Source: Piromyces finnis (lineage: Eukaryota > Neocallimastigomycota > Neocallimastigomycetes > Neocallimastigales > Neocallimastigaceae). From it: DNA of 64,000 nucleotides. The notes beneath the pieces were generated by a model that did not search any database, was not told the origin of the DNA, and worked only from the letters and a program-made list of their open reading frames with translations. Below, one piece after another: positions 42,453-52,942 of this stretch (the first letter of the stretch is position 1; every line of letters begins with the position of its first letter). Made by a program: the position numbers and the translations under genes. The stretch lies in NCBI GenBank assembly GCA_002104945.1, contig MCFH01000015.1, forward strand, positions 847,806-911,805, given 5' to 3'.

Positions 42453-42853
42453 CTTGACTATTCCTAATTATTTTATTCTTATATTAAATAAATAATTTAA
42501 CAACCTTATTATTATACTATACTAACCTTTTTATTATTTACTACTACTAAACTAACAACTAGTTATTAACCAAACTAATATATTTTTATTATTACTATTT
42601 ATTGATTATTAACTATTAAACTATTTTAACAACAAATTATTCTATACCAAATAATTATAAAATACCCCGAAATTAACTAAAATTAATTTCTAACAAAAAA
42701 ATTTTTTTTTTTTTTTTTTTTTAATATTAATATTTTTTATATAATCCCCGAATTTAATCTATTATTAAATTCTCACTATAATTAATTATTAATTTTTTTT
42801 CTATTACTATTCGTATACAAAGGTGAACTTTCTATTCTAATAATTTGGAAAAT
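42453..42853 (-). other. Leader of element B with primer-binding site
   Basis: This is non-coding sequence between gag and the 5' LTR, with a T homopolymer of about 20 near 42702-42722. The 9 bp next to the LTR (42845-42853) read ATTTTCCAA on the minus strand. They complement TTGGAAAAT in the solo B LTR (8583-8591) over 9 nt and in the 3' LTR of B over 8 nt. This is weaker than the matches in A, D, E and F. Confidence 0.6.
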
Positions 42854-43485
42854 TGTAAAATATTCTAAACTAAGTTCAGGTTTGTATACACTCAATATTC
42901 TAAACTACACTTTAAATTATTTTTAATTTTTTATATTTTATTTATTAAATTATTTTAAAATAACTAAACTAAACAACCGTTGATTACTTTACCGTGAAGG
43001 ATATTTTACCAGAGCCCTCACTATACATGTTTTAATATTATAATTTTACATTGTTTACATTTATACATTTATTAAAAGAAATTATTTGTATTAAACTATT
43101 TAAATTCAATTTATTTACTAAAGAATTTTCTAAACTTAAAATAAAGTTTTGATTTATTTACTATATGGTTGATTATATTTCAAACATATATTCAATTTAT
43201 TTATTTCTAATTTTGAGGCTTAGTTTATAAAAAAATTTTTTTTTTATCTAAAATATTTATTGGTTAAAATTTATTTAATTTAAAATTCTATTTTATCATC
43301 AAAAACTTTATCTTATCATAAAATTAAATTTTACATAAATTTATGTTAATGTATTGTGATATAAATTTTTGTAATTAAAAAATAAAATTTACATAAATTT
43401 ATGTTAATGTATTGTGATATAAATTTTATGAAATTTTACGGTACATTAATTTAATACATTGTACATTATTTTAAATACGTATTAA
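42854..43485 (-). repeat. 5' LTR of element B (truncated, split)
   Basis: It matches the 3' LTR except for an internal 156-bp deletion at 43022/43023, corresponding to 36429-36584. The deletion removes the predicted TATA box and transcript start. It is interrupted by solo LTR S2 and completed at 58386-58421. Confidence 0.9.
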
Positions 43486-44442
43486 TGTTAAGTTTTTGGA
43501 TTTGGTTATGCGGCCAGGTCAGAATGTTATCAATTATATAGTAAATATGTTTTTTAAGAAATTAAATTTAAATATAAAATAACCCTTTAAACTTCCAAAT
43601 GAGAAATTAATATTTATTCTTTAGAATAACTTTTTTATAAAATTTTATTTATTTATTAATAATAATATAAATGATAATATATTTAATAACTATATAATTA
43701 AGATTATAACTATAATCTTTACAAAGAATTAAAATCGAATCCAATTCATTCTATTTTATATTCTTTGTTCAGATTATTAAATTGATAAAAATAAAGTATT
43801 ACATGTAATATGTTAATAATATAATAAGATTGTTTGTTTGTTTGTTTGTCTGTTTGTTTTGTCATGACATAAAATAAAATAAACATATGATTAATCATTT
43901 AAACACTTGATCCATTAACCTATTTTATAATAATTAAAATTATTTAATTTATAAATGTTAACCGTTACACCTAAATGGTTTAGTTCTATTTTTAGTAACA
44001 GTCACTATCATTAATTAAATTAATATAATTAGAATTTCTATTGATATCTTTTTAATTTTCGTCAAGTCATAAGAAATGTCTATGATCCATACTTGATATC
44101 ATATTAATTTTAATTTACTTATTAAAATCTTCGAATGATCATATCTTCCTTAAATGACCTGTTAGAAGGACCGCGATTGTACCAAAATGTAGCTTTTTCC
44201 TTAAGCTTTCTAATAAGCCTGGTTTCATAGCCGTAGCACTTGTTTCGTGTTTGTTTATTTTTGGTTAAGGGTTATAGTGTATTGATATTAAATTTTTTGA
44301 AATCATAACCCTTTCACTGAACCAAAATTTAAAAGGTGACTTTTAAAGGTGTTTTAAAATAATTATTGGAATTATTTAATTCTAATTATTATGTTTAATT
44401 AATTATAGATATTATCTAAATTTGTTTTAAATCCAGTTAATA
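43486..44442. repeat. Solo LTR S2 inside the B 5' LTR, split by element D
   Basis: It runs from TGTTAAGT, is interrupted by D, and ends with CTTCACA at 58378-58385. TSD ATTAA lies at 43481-43485 and 58386-58390. Confidence 0.9.
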
Positions 44443-45476
44443 TGTCACGAATACTAGTGAAATTACAATTTCAAGATCACTTGGAATTGTGAAATCACTT
44501 ATGAAAATTCAAAATCAACAAATATTTTATTTTCAAATAAATTATAAAATTTTATTAAGAAATATTTAAAAATTAAGAAAAGGTTAAAATATGACCTTAA
44601 CCCTTAATAATTTTTATAATAAATAACTTTAACCCTTATCGTTAAAATGGAATAAGAAAAAACACGCGTATCTCCTCAACGAATGACGATTTTTGAATAA
44701 AAATATTTTGGTTATAATTAAGTTCGTTAGAAAGCCACGCTCGAGACAAACAACATATCTTAAAATCATGTCAATATCTCTGCTGGTTCACGAGATATTC
44801 CAATTTAAAGATATTTTGTTAGCAATGATTAATTGTTTATTCAGAGAATGATCACCCCTGATATATCAAACATAAATCATTCACTCAAAGTATAAAAAAT
44901 TATTGTTTAATTAAATTAAAATTATTTTCCGGAACTAATTAACTTTATTTTATAATAATTATTTCAATAACATAATTTATAATCTTTGAACTAGAGGATT
45001 ATAATTATTAATATTATATTCAATGAATTATATTATAATTAAGAAATAATTAATATTATGAATATTATAAACAATAGTTATTTTTTAATAATTAGGAATA
45101 AGTCTTAAGTTTAGTTTAAGTATTATAAAATATATTATGAATATAATCATGTATTGAAAAGTTATTTTATTATTAAATGTAAAATTACAAATAGTATAAA
45201 TAGTTTAGAATAGTTTTATGAATTAAATCTTTGTAAAGATTATTATCTTATTAATACTTAATAAGTATTACTATTAAATAATCTTATTATTATATATATT
45301 CTTTAAATAAAATAAAAAGGAATTATTTTAACTATAATACATAATATAATTATTCATTTATAAATCAATTAAGATTATTTTAATAAAACATTTTTTTTTC
45401 TAACCTAGTTATCTTTTAACCTTTTATTTAATTTAATATTTTAATATTAAATTATAAGTTTAGTAAAACTTTTACA
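44443..45476 (+). repeat. 5' LTR of element D
   Basis: It runs from TGTCACGAAT to CTTTTACA. TATAAATAG at 45195 lies 38 nt before GTAAAGATTAT (45233-45243), the predicted transcript start and self-primer. Confidence 0.93.
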
Positions 45477-45487
45477 ATAATCTTTAC
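45477..45487 (+). promoter_or_regulatory. Self-priming primer-binding site of element D
   Basis: ATAATCTTTAC directly follows the LTR and is the exact 11-nt complement of 45233-45243. Confidence 0.82.
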
Positions 45488-45545
45488 CGCGTTTTTTACC
45501 ATAACTACCTTAGGAAAAAACTTAATTTAAAAATTTAAAAAAAAA

Positions 45546-46457
45546 ATGACTCAACCAACACCTAAACCAGTTCAACAATTCCTAAAGCCTCAAGATTTAG
45601 AAGAATTTAAGAAAAATCTTTGTGGTGAATTAGACAAGTATATCACTCAACAATTGGATAAAAATACCACCTCCTTGTTAGAACGTATGGATGCTATGTT
45701 AAAGGAACTTAAGAGTCGTGCTAATTATACTGAAACCGAGGAATCTTCTACTGATTATGATGAAGATCATGATGTTATAATGCGTAATAGAACCTATCCT
45801 ATCAAACAAGTACCAGATCCAGGATTCTTTACTGGTGATACTACTCAGACTGAGTTATTCTGCGAACTCTGCCAAGCTACCTTTAAAACTCCACCTAACA
45901 ATCAACTATCTGAAGAAGTAAAAATTAACTTTGTTGTTGTTAGATTACGTGATTCTGCCAGAACTTGGTATCATATTAAATATAAAGATGGTATTACTCC
46001 TATGACTATGAACGAACTATTAAGTGAATTAAACAAAGCTTTTTCAAATGTTACCAGTACCAAATTAGCCATGATTCAATTAATAGAATTAAGACAAGCT
46101 TATGGAAAAGTGAACGATTATATTAACAAATTTAGAGATTTAAGTCGTTGTTTAGAGATAGATGACATTAGTCTTTCACTAATATTTTTAAATGGTTTAC
46201 ATCCAAAATATAAGAATGAAATTAAGAAAGCTGATATTTTACCTAACACTTTAAGTGAAATGGTTACAAAGTGTATAATTTTTGAAAATTCTCTTGCTAC
46301 TAATAATAAATTAAATATCAATAATAATAATAATAAAAATCAACATTACAATAAGAGAAACAATAGGAAATTCAATAAGAATAAAACCCATTATCAAAAT
46401 TCAAACAATAATAATAATTATGTCAATAAAGTTCAAAAAATGAACTCAAAAAACTAA
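45546..46457 (+). CDS. Gag of element D
   Basis: This 303-residue structural protein starts at an ATG preceded by A-rich sequence. A short helical region (10-60) and an acidic stretch precede a Ty3-type capsid domain (about 80-235). The C-terminus is extremely Asn/Lys-rich with no CCHC knuckle, so nucleic-acid binding would rely on basic residues. The stop TAA directly follows the slippery heptamer A AAA AAC, so a fraction of ribosomes would continue in the -1 frame into protease and pol. Confidence 0.9.
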   Translation: MTQPTPKPVQQFLKPQDLEEFKKNLCGELDKYITQQLDKNTTSLLERMDAMLKELKSRANYTETEESSTDYDEDHDVIMRNRTYPIKQVPDPGFFTGDTTQTELFCELCQATFKTPPNNQLSEEVKINFVVVRLRDSARTWYHIKYKDGITPMTMNELLSELNKAFSNVTSTKLAMIQLIELRQAYGKVNDYINKFRDLSRCLEIDDISLSLIFLNGLHPKYKNEIKKADILPNTLSEMVTKCIIFENSLATNNKLNINNNNNKNQHYNKRNNRKFNKNKTHYQNSNNNNNYVNKVQKMNSKN

Positions 46458-46492
46458 GAAATGAACTCTCAAGAGAGTCTAAGAGAGTTCAT
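46448..46492 (+). promoter_or_regulatory. -1 programmed ribosomal frameshift signal (gag/pro of D)
   Basis: The heptamer A AAA AAC occupies 46448-46454 in the correct phase, with the gag stop at 46455-46457. After a 6-nt spacer, a perfect 10-bp stem ATGAACTCTC/GAGAGTTCAT (46461-46470 and 46483-46492) closes a 12-nt loop. The -1 frame is open from here into the protease. Confidence 0.9.
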
Positions 46493-46549
46493 AATACAAA
46501 AATAATACATTACAACTTTCCTACATATGACTCTAAAATAAATAAAAAA

Positions 46550-47293
46550 TTGCCTACAACATTTTTCAACTTAAAATTTTTTATCCCAATTAAATTAAAC
46601 AAACTTTATGATTTAAAAAATTCAATTAATAAAAATCAATACAATTTAATTTTAGATAGTGGCTCATATTGCAACTTTATTTCAATCAACTTGGTCAATA
46701 AATTAAAACTAAAACCACACAAATTATTACACTCAATTGAAATAAATGGAATTAGTGGTTCAATATTTATTGATACATACACCTTCTTATATTTTAAGAC
46801 TACTATCTATATTAATCATTCAAAATTTTTAATTACTTTTAAAGAAAAATTTCTAATTATTAAAAATCTTCCAACAGATTTGTTATTAGGCAATAAATTT
46901 TTACACAAATATCAACTACATTTTAATTATAATAAAAATTTTGTATATTCAAGTTTAAATTTTAACAATTTTAAAAAATTAAATTCTAATAAAATTATAT
47001 ATAAAATTAATAAAAACCGATTGAATAAATCCAAAAATTTAAAAATTAAAACCATTAATCATAATAAATTAACTTCCAATACATCTTTTAATAATTTGAA
47101 AAATTGCTCTAAACCAAAATATCAAAATTTCAGCTATAATTACTTTATTCACTCATTTTTAGCTAATAGTGAAAAAGATTATAATACTGATGATGAAGAT
47201 GATAATGAAGAAGACTTCAAATTAGAAGAAGTACCAGAACCATATCGTGATTTAGCGGAAGTTTTCAGCAAGGTTAAGGCTGATAAACTGTAA
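46550..47293 (+). CDS. Protease and linker of element D
   Basis: This is the -1 frame relative to gag, and it is open upstream to the frameshift site. The aspartic protease motif is LILDSGSYCNFI near residue 40, followed by the strand-rich core and LLLGNKFL. An acidic linker ends in EVFSKVKADK at the E insertion. The TTG at its listed start is not a real initiator, since the product should come from frameshifting. After E, the same frame resumes with PPHR at 53546. Confidence 0.87.
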   Translation: MPTTFFNLKFFIPIKLNKLYDLKNSINKNQYNLILDSGSYCNFISINLVNKLKLKPHKLLHSIEINGISGSIFIDTYTFLYFKTTIYINHSKFLITFKEKFLIIKNLPTDLLLGNKFLHKYQLHFNYNKNFVYSSLNFNNFKKLNSNKIIYKINKNRLNKSKNLKIKTINHNKLTSNTSFNNLKNCSKPKYQNFSYNYFIHSFLANSEKDYNTDDEDDNEEDFKLEEVPEPYRDLAEVFSKVKADKL

Positions 47294-47891
47294 AGATATC
47301 AAACGCCTCTGTTTGATATCTTTAATGTAACTTAAGCCACAAGTATTATTGTTTAAGTTACACAAATTATATTCAGAAAAAGAAAATGAGACATAATTTA
47401 TTTATTAATAATTAAAGTTTAAAACAAAATAAATTATTAATTTATTTTTAATGTTTAACAAGTAAATTAATATTCTCAATTTAAATCCCTAGTTTTAGTA
47501 TTGTTTTTTTTAGAAATAGATAAATAATAAATGATTAATATATCAATAATACATGGGCACATATTCAAATTAAATAGTACTTAATTTGAATTGCCAATTG
47601 TATTTTACTAAAAATAGTTATAGTTTAAATATTTATTAATAATTAAGATTTTAGTGTAGATTTTAAATAATAATATATAAGAAATAAATAGTTATAATAT
47701 AATATAAATGTATTTAGGAAAAATATAAATAGAAGATATTTTTCATCATTTTATCGATGTAATTGTTATTATTAAAATTCTATTATAATAAAAGATATTT
47801 TTAATAAAACAATTTTTTATTTTTATTTTAAATTTAGTGTTATTGTAATAGAATAGATATCCTAATCTATTCTTTCTGTGTCGACTTTACA
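47289..47891 (+). repeat. 5' LTR of element E
   Basis: It runs from TGTAAAGATATC to GACTTTACA. TATAAATAG at 47724 lies about 35 nt before GTAATTGTTAT (47759-47769). Confidence 0.94.
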
Positions 47892-47902
47892 ATAACAATT
47901 AC
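47892..47902 (+). promoter_or_regulatory. Self-priming primer-binding site of element E
   Basis: ATAACAATTAC follows the LTR and is the exact complement of 47759-47769. The same 11-mer is used by element A. Confidence 0.84.
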
Positions 47903-47942
47903 CTAACTACTTCAAGAGTACGTTAGGATATCTACTACTGTC

Positions 47943-48066
47943 AGAAGAAGAATTTATAGAAGAACTTGGTTGCTACCATAGAAGAAGAATCTACCGAAGT
48001 ACTTGGTTGCTACCACAGAAGAAGAATTTATAGAAGAACTTGGTTGCTACCATAGAAGAAGAATTA
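47943..48066 (+). repeat. 37-bp tandem repeat in the leader of element E
   Basis: Three full copies and one partial copy start at 47943, 47980, 48017 and 48054. Each contains GAAGAAGAA and CTTGGTTGCTACCA. The location is the same as the 63-bp array of A, and ATCTAC-type motifs occur in both. Confidence 0.87.
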
Positions 48067-48209
48067 CTGAAACAATTATAGGTTAAACTCTGTTGCTGCC
48101 CTTGTTAAAGGAATTCTACCGAAGGAATCAATATATAGATACAAAACTTGTTCGACACTGCTTTGCAGAACGCGTTTGAATAACTTTTGTATTTAAATAG
48201 ATTGTATTA

Positions 48210-48213
<4 letters not shown>

Positions 48214-48254
<41 letters not shown>
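48214..48254 (+). repeat. Poly(A) run of about 41 in the leader of E
   Basis: An uninterrupted A homopolymer lies shortly before the gag start. It may be unstable in length and prone to sequencing error. Confidence 0.85.
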
Positions 48255-48256
<2 letters not shown>

Positions 48257-48316
48257 AAGATTACTTACTTGAAACAGTAGTAAGAAAACATTTTTTATTT
48301 TATTTAATAGTTTACG

Positions 48317-51300
48317 TTGGAGGCCTTAATTAGTGAGTTTGAAAGTTTAAATTTAGAGATGGGTGATAGGACTGTGGATGTTTCTGGGAATTCGGGGAAC
48401 ATTATTAATGCTCCACCGATATTTTCTGGTAAACAAAGAGAATTGGATGGATTTTTAACCAGAGTTGAGTTGGTATTTCGTACTCGACCGACACTGTATA
48501 ATACAGATCGAGTCAAGGTCGACTTCGTTATATCATACTTCTCTGGTAAACCTTTGGAATGGGCTTCAGTGTTGATGAAGAATAATAGTGGGGTTTTAAA
48601 TCATTATGATGAATTTGTAGATAGGTTGAAGGCTAATTTTGGCAGTTATAGATACGATACCGTTGTAGCTAACGGAAAATTAGATAATCTTCGCCAAAGG
48701 AAACTTGGTCAGGTATTAGATTACATTACCGAGTTTCAACGTATTAGCCAAAATTCAAGCTTTAATGATAGCGCAAAAATCTACATGTTTCTGAAAGGTT
48801 TATTACCACCACTTAGGGAGAAGTTGGCTTTCATTGAATCAAACCCAACTTCAATTGAACAATTGATTTCTTCAACTATTTTAGTTGAAGATATGATGAA
48901 AAGGAATTCTTTAAGTGAATTTTATTTTAATGGTAGAAGGGCTAATGATCCTATGGATGTGGATGTATTTAAAATTAGTAGAGAGAATAAACGAAAAAGG
49001 TATGTGAATATTCAAGGATCAAGTAAAAATTACAATGAAAACATAGATAACTTTGAAGAAGAAAAGAAAAAAGGGTTATGTTTTCTTTGTAAACAACCGG
49101 GACATTTAAAATTTAATTGTCCTAATAGAGTAAAGCCCAGAAAAGTGTTAAGAATTGTTAAAGAAAGGACTCCAAAAATTGTTAATCCAAAAATTTACAA
49201 AGTTGGAGTCAAGGGAGTGAAAAGTGATTTAAACCTTGTGGACTTTTACTTGAGTACCAATGAAGTTTCGGAAGTTAAAATTAAGGTTTTAATTGATTCC
49301 GGTTCTGAATTAAATTTCATTAATCCAAGTCTTGCTGAAGAACTTGGTATTAATTTGGAAAAAGTGGAACCATTCCGTGTTTCAGGTGTTAGTGATGGAG
49401 TTGTTAGTGTTTGGGAAAGGACTGAGAAGTGCATGCTCCGCTGCAAAAATCACTTCGAAGTAATTCAACTTTATGGATTACAAGTCCCCGGTGTTAATGT
49501 TATTCTTGGTTTGCCGTGGATAAAGAAGCATAATCCAAATGCTTTCTACGACTCTAAGAAAATCGCTTTTAGTTCTGGTTATTGTGCCAGACATTGTAAT
49601 AAAGGCAAAAGAAAGAGAAAACCAAGAAAGAAGTCAAAGAATGATCAGTTAGATCATGATGTTCTCGACCGAAGCTTGACCAAAAAGCCGAAAGTAGATC
49701 CCTCTGTCCCAAACAATGAAGAAAAAGAATATGTTAAAGGCCGCCTTGTTAGAACTATCAATGATGAAGATGATAGCGATGATGAATATATTAGTTTTAA
49801 TAAAAAAGTTAAATGTATTGTAACAAAAATTAATGAAATATGTAATAATGATAACGAATCATGTAGTAATAATGATAATGAAAAAGATATTAATAAAGAT
49901 AAATTGGTCGCCGTACCAACCCAATATTTAGAATTTAGTGAAGTGTTTAATGAAAAAAATTGTGAAGTGTTACCTCCTCATAGACCTTATGATTGTGAAA
50001 TCAAACTTAAAGATGATTCGACTTTATTTTATGGACCTTTGTATCCATTAACTGAAGTTGAAAGAGAGGAACTTAAAAAATATATTGATGATAATTTAAA
50101 TAAAGGTTTTATTAGGAAATCATCGTCTCCTGCTGGTGCCCCAATTTTATTTGTTAAAAAGAAGGATGGCTCCCTAAGACTTTGTATCGATTATAGAAAG
50201 TTGAATGATATTACCATTCGTAATTCATATCCTTTACCTTTAATTAGTGACCTTTTGGATAGGGTGAAAAATGCTAAGATTTTTACTAAATTAGACCTTA
50301 AATCCGCTTATAATCTTGTTCGTATTAAAGAAGGTGACGAATACAAAACGGCTTTTCGTACTAGATATGGACATTTTGAATATCTGGTTATGCCTTTTGG
50401 ATTAAAGAATGCACCTGCAACTTTTCAACACTTCATTAACGATGTCCTTAGTGACTATTTAGACGATTTTGTTATCTCATATATTGATGATATTCTTATT
50501 TATTCTAATAATATCGAAGAACATCATGTGCATGTTAAAAAGGTACTTAAGAAACTACTTGAAAATAATCTTTATGTTAAATTAGAAAAATGTGAGTTTG
50601 ATGTTGAGAAAACCACTTTTCTTGGTTATGTCATTTCAAAGGATGGATTGCAAATGGATGAAAATAAAGTTAAAGCAATTCTCGATTGGCCGGTTCCCAA
50701 GAATGTTAAAGAGGTTCAGTCTTTTATTGGTTTATGCAACTATTACAGAATTTTTATTAAAGACTTTGCTAAAATTGCAAACCCTCTTCACAAACTCACT
50801 AGAAAGAATGTTGCTTTTAACTGGGTGAAAGAAGATCAGGACGCTTTTATTTTATTAAAATCTCTGTTCACGTCAGCTCCTATTCTGAAACATGCGGATA
50901 GTAATAAACAATTTATTGTAGAAACTGATGCTAGTAATTATGCTGTCGGTGCTATTCTCTCTCAAGAATTTGATGGCAAATTACATCCTATTGCATTTCT
51001 TTCTAAAAGTTTGACGAGTTGTCAAAGAAACTATCCTATATATGACAAGGAACTTTTTGCTATTGTAGTTGCTCTTGAAGAATGGCGTCATTATTTAGAA
51101 GGTGCACGCCATCCGTTCATAATTTATACTGATCACAAGAATTTAACATTTCCTAGAAAACCTGAAATGTTATCTCAGAGACAAATTAGATGGAATTTGT
51201 TCTTATCCAGATTTGATTTTAAACTCATTTATAGAGCTGGAAAGAAATCCGGTAAGCCTGATATCCTGTCTCGTAGAAGTGACCATTTAGAGAATAATAT

Positions 51301-52906
51301 TAATTCTGATGTTTCTTGTCTTACTATTTCGTTTCATCATAGCGATAACAAACCGTTAATCGATTCTATTTTATTAGAACTTAAAAATGACGATTTGTAT
51401 AATTCTATTGTCCAATTTAAAATGAATGGTTCTGCATGTAATGCACCTATTAAAAATATTGATAAAGTTATTATTGATAATGAAGGATTTTTGTTATATA
51501 ATAATCTTATTTATGTTCCTAAATCTCTTAGGACAAGAGTTTTGGAACTTCATCATGATTCTGTTGCTGCTGGTCATTTCGGTATTAAGAAAACCACTGA
51601 ACTGATTTCCAGAAACTTTTGGTGGCCAAGGTTTCATTCAGACGTTAAATCTTTTATCAAATCTTGCGTGACTTGTTGCAAATCCAAAGTCCCCAGACAT
51701 AAGCCTTATGGATTATTATCCCCCTTGGGCACTCCCAGTAGGCCCTGGTCTGATATTTCTATTGATTTTATTGTTGATCTTCCTAAGTCCAGAGATATGA
51801 CAACTCTCATGGTTGTTGTCGATAGATTTACTAAATTTGCTCACGCCATTCCTTTACGTTGTCTTCCTACTGCTTCAATTGCTGCTGATGCTTTTATTGC
51901 TAATGTCTTCCGTTTGCATGGTCTTCCTGATTCCATCATTTCTGATAGAGGCTCGCAATTTACTTCTGACTTTTGGTCAAGACTTTGTGACCTTCTTAAT
52001 ATCAATCATTCATTATCAACTGCCAACCATCCGCAGACAGATGGTCAAACGGAGAGGGTGAACGGCATATTAGAACAATATTTCCGTTGTTTTATAAATA
52101 AAAAGCAGAATAACTGGGTTGATCTTATCCCATTTGCTGAATTTGCATATAATAATACTTTACAACAATCTATAAATCAATCCCCATTCCTTGCTAATTA
52201 TGGTTTTCATCCAAAGTTCAGCTTAGAAATTCCAGCTAATGATAGACCTAGTAGAGCTGAACAAAGAGTAATTGATATGAATGAAAACTTTAAATTATTA
52301 AAAGAAAACTTAGAAAAAGCAAAAGAAACATATAAGAAATATGCCGATATGAAGAGAATGATTCCCCCGGAGTTCGAAGTGGGAAAGAAGGTATGGTTAT
52401 TGAAAGATTCTCCTGGAACTAACCTAAAGAGAAAATTAGCACCTCAAATGCTTGGTCCATTTGAGATAATTGAAAAAGTTAGTTCTCTCGCTTTCAAATT
52501 GAAACTTCCAAAGACAATGAGATGTCATCCAGTCTTTCATGTTTCATTGTTAGAACCATACTTTGAAAACATGTTTAACGACAGGTCTAATCGTAGGAAG
52601 AGGAACATTCACCTTAACACAGATTTAATTGAAAAAATTCCAGAGAAAATTGAAAAGATGAAATCTGTTAATGGTGAAACATTTTATAAGTTATCATGGA
52701 AAGGATTTGACAAATCCACTTGGATTTCTGAAGATCAGATTCCAGATAAACAATTAATACAAGAGTTTGAAAGAAACTCTAAAAAGTCAAAATATAAGTC
52801 GAACGACTCCTCCATGAAAATTAGAAAGAATAAAGTTGGTAATCTAATCAAGCACAGATACCAACCATTTGTAATTGAAATTCCTTCGAGAAAAGATTCC
52901 TTATAA
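48317..52906 (+). CDS. Gag-Pol polyprotein of element E
   Basis: This 1529-codon frame is collinear with A. Approximate residues: capsid 25-220, CCHC CFLCKQPGHLKFNC near 254, protease VLIDSGSELNF near 325, RT YIDDILIYS near 721, RNase H ETDASNYAVGAIL near 870, integrase HHCC from 1077, and D, D, E near 1148, 1208 and 1243. A GPF module follows, then a chromodomain-like tail and a terminal peptide KHRYQPFVIEIPS shared with A. The listed start is TTG GAG, as in A. The first ATG is codon 15 (48359), although the upstream residues resemble those of A. No stop or frameshift interrupts the domains. Confidence 0.93.
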   Translation: MEALISEFESLNLEMGDRTVDVSGNSGNIINAPPIFSGKQRELDGFLTRVELVFRTRPTLYNTDRVKVDFVISYFSGKPLEWASVLMKNNSGVLNHYDEFVDRLKANFGSYRYDTVVANGKLDNLRQRKLGQVLDYITEFQRISQNSSFNDSAKIYMFLKGLLPPLREKLAFIESNPTSIEQLISSTILVEDMMKRNSLSEFYFNGRRANDPMDVDVFKISRENKRKRYVNIQGSSKNYNENIDNFEEEKKKGLCFLCKQPGHLKFNCPNRVKPRKVLRIVKERTPKIVNPKIYKVGVKGVKSDLNLVDFYLSTNEVSEVKIKVLIDSGSELNFINPSLAEELGINLEKVEPFRVSGVSDGVVSVWERTEKCMLRCKNHFEVIQLYGLQVPGVNVILGLPWIKKHNPNAFYDSKKIAFSSGYCARHCNKGKRKRKPRKKSKNDQLDHDVLDRSLTKKPKVDPSVPNNEEKEYVKGRLVRTINDEDDSDDEYISFNKKVKCIVTKINEICNNDNESCSNNDNEKDINKDKLVAVPTQYLEFSEVFNEKNCEVLPPHRPYDCEIKLKDDSTLFYGPLYPLTEVEREELKKYIDDNLNKGFIRKSSSPAGAPILFVKKKDGSLRLCIDYRKLNDITIRNSYPLPLISDLLDRVKNAKIFTKLDLKSAYNLVRIKEGDEYKTAFRTRYGHFEYLVMPFGLKNAPATFQHFINDVLSDYLDDFVISYIDDILIYSNNIEEHHVHVKKVLKKLLENNLYVKLEKCEFDVEKTTFLGYVISKDGLQMDENKVKAILDWPVPKNVKEVQSFIGLCNYYRIFIKDFAKIANPLHKLTRKNVAFNWVKEDQDAFILLKSLFTSAPILKHADSNKQFIVETDASNYAVGAILSQEFDGKLHPIAFLSKSLTSCQRNYPIYDKELFAIVVALEEWRHYLEGARHPFIIYTDHKNLTFPRKPEMLSQRQIRWNLFLSRFDFKLIYRAGKKSGKPDILSRRSDHLENNINSDVSCLTISFHHSDNKPLIDSILLELKNDDLYNSIVQFKMNGSACNAPIKNIDKVIIDNEGFLLYNNLIYVPKSLRTRVLELHHDSVAAGHFGIKKTTELISRNFWWPRFHSDVKSFIKSCVTCCKSKVPRHKPYGLLSPLGTPSRPWSDISIDFIVDLPKSRDMTTLMVVVDRFTKFAHAIPLRCLPTASIAADAFIANVFRLHGLPDSIISDRGSQFTSDFWSRLCDLLNINHSLSTANHPQTDGQTERVNGILEQYFRCFINKKQNNWVDLIPFAEFAYNNTLQQSINQSPFLANYGFHPKFSLEIPANDRPSRAEQRVIDMNENFKLLKENLEKAKETYKKYADMKRMIPPEFEVGKKVWLLKDSPGTNLKRKLAPQMLGPFEIIEKVSSLAFKLKLPKTMRCHPVFHVSLLEPYFENMFNDRSNRRKRNIHLNTDLIEKIPEKIEKMKSVNGETFYKLSWKGFDKSTWISEDQIPDKQLIQEFERNSKKSKYKSNDSSMKIRKNKVGNLIKHRYQPFVIEIPSRKDSL

Positions 52907-52942
52907 ATTAATCTCGCAGGAGCTCGACTTAGAGAGAGAGAT

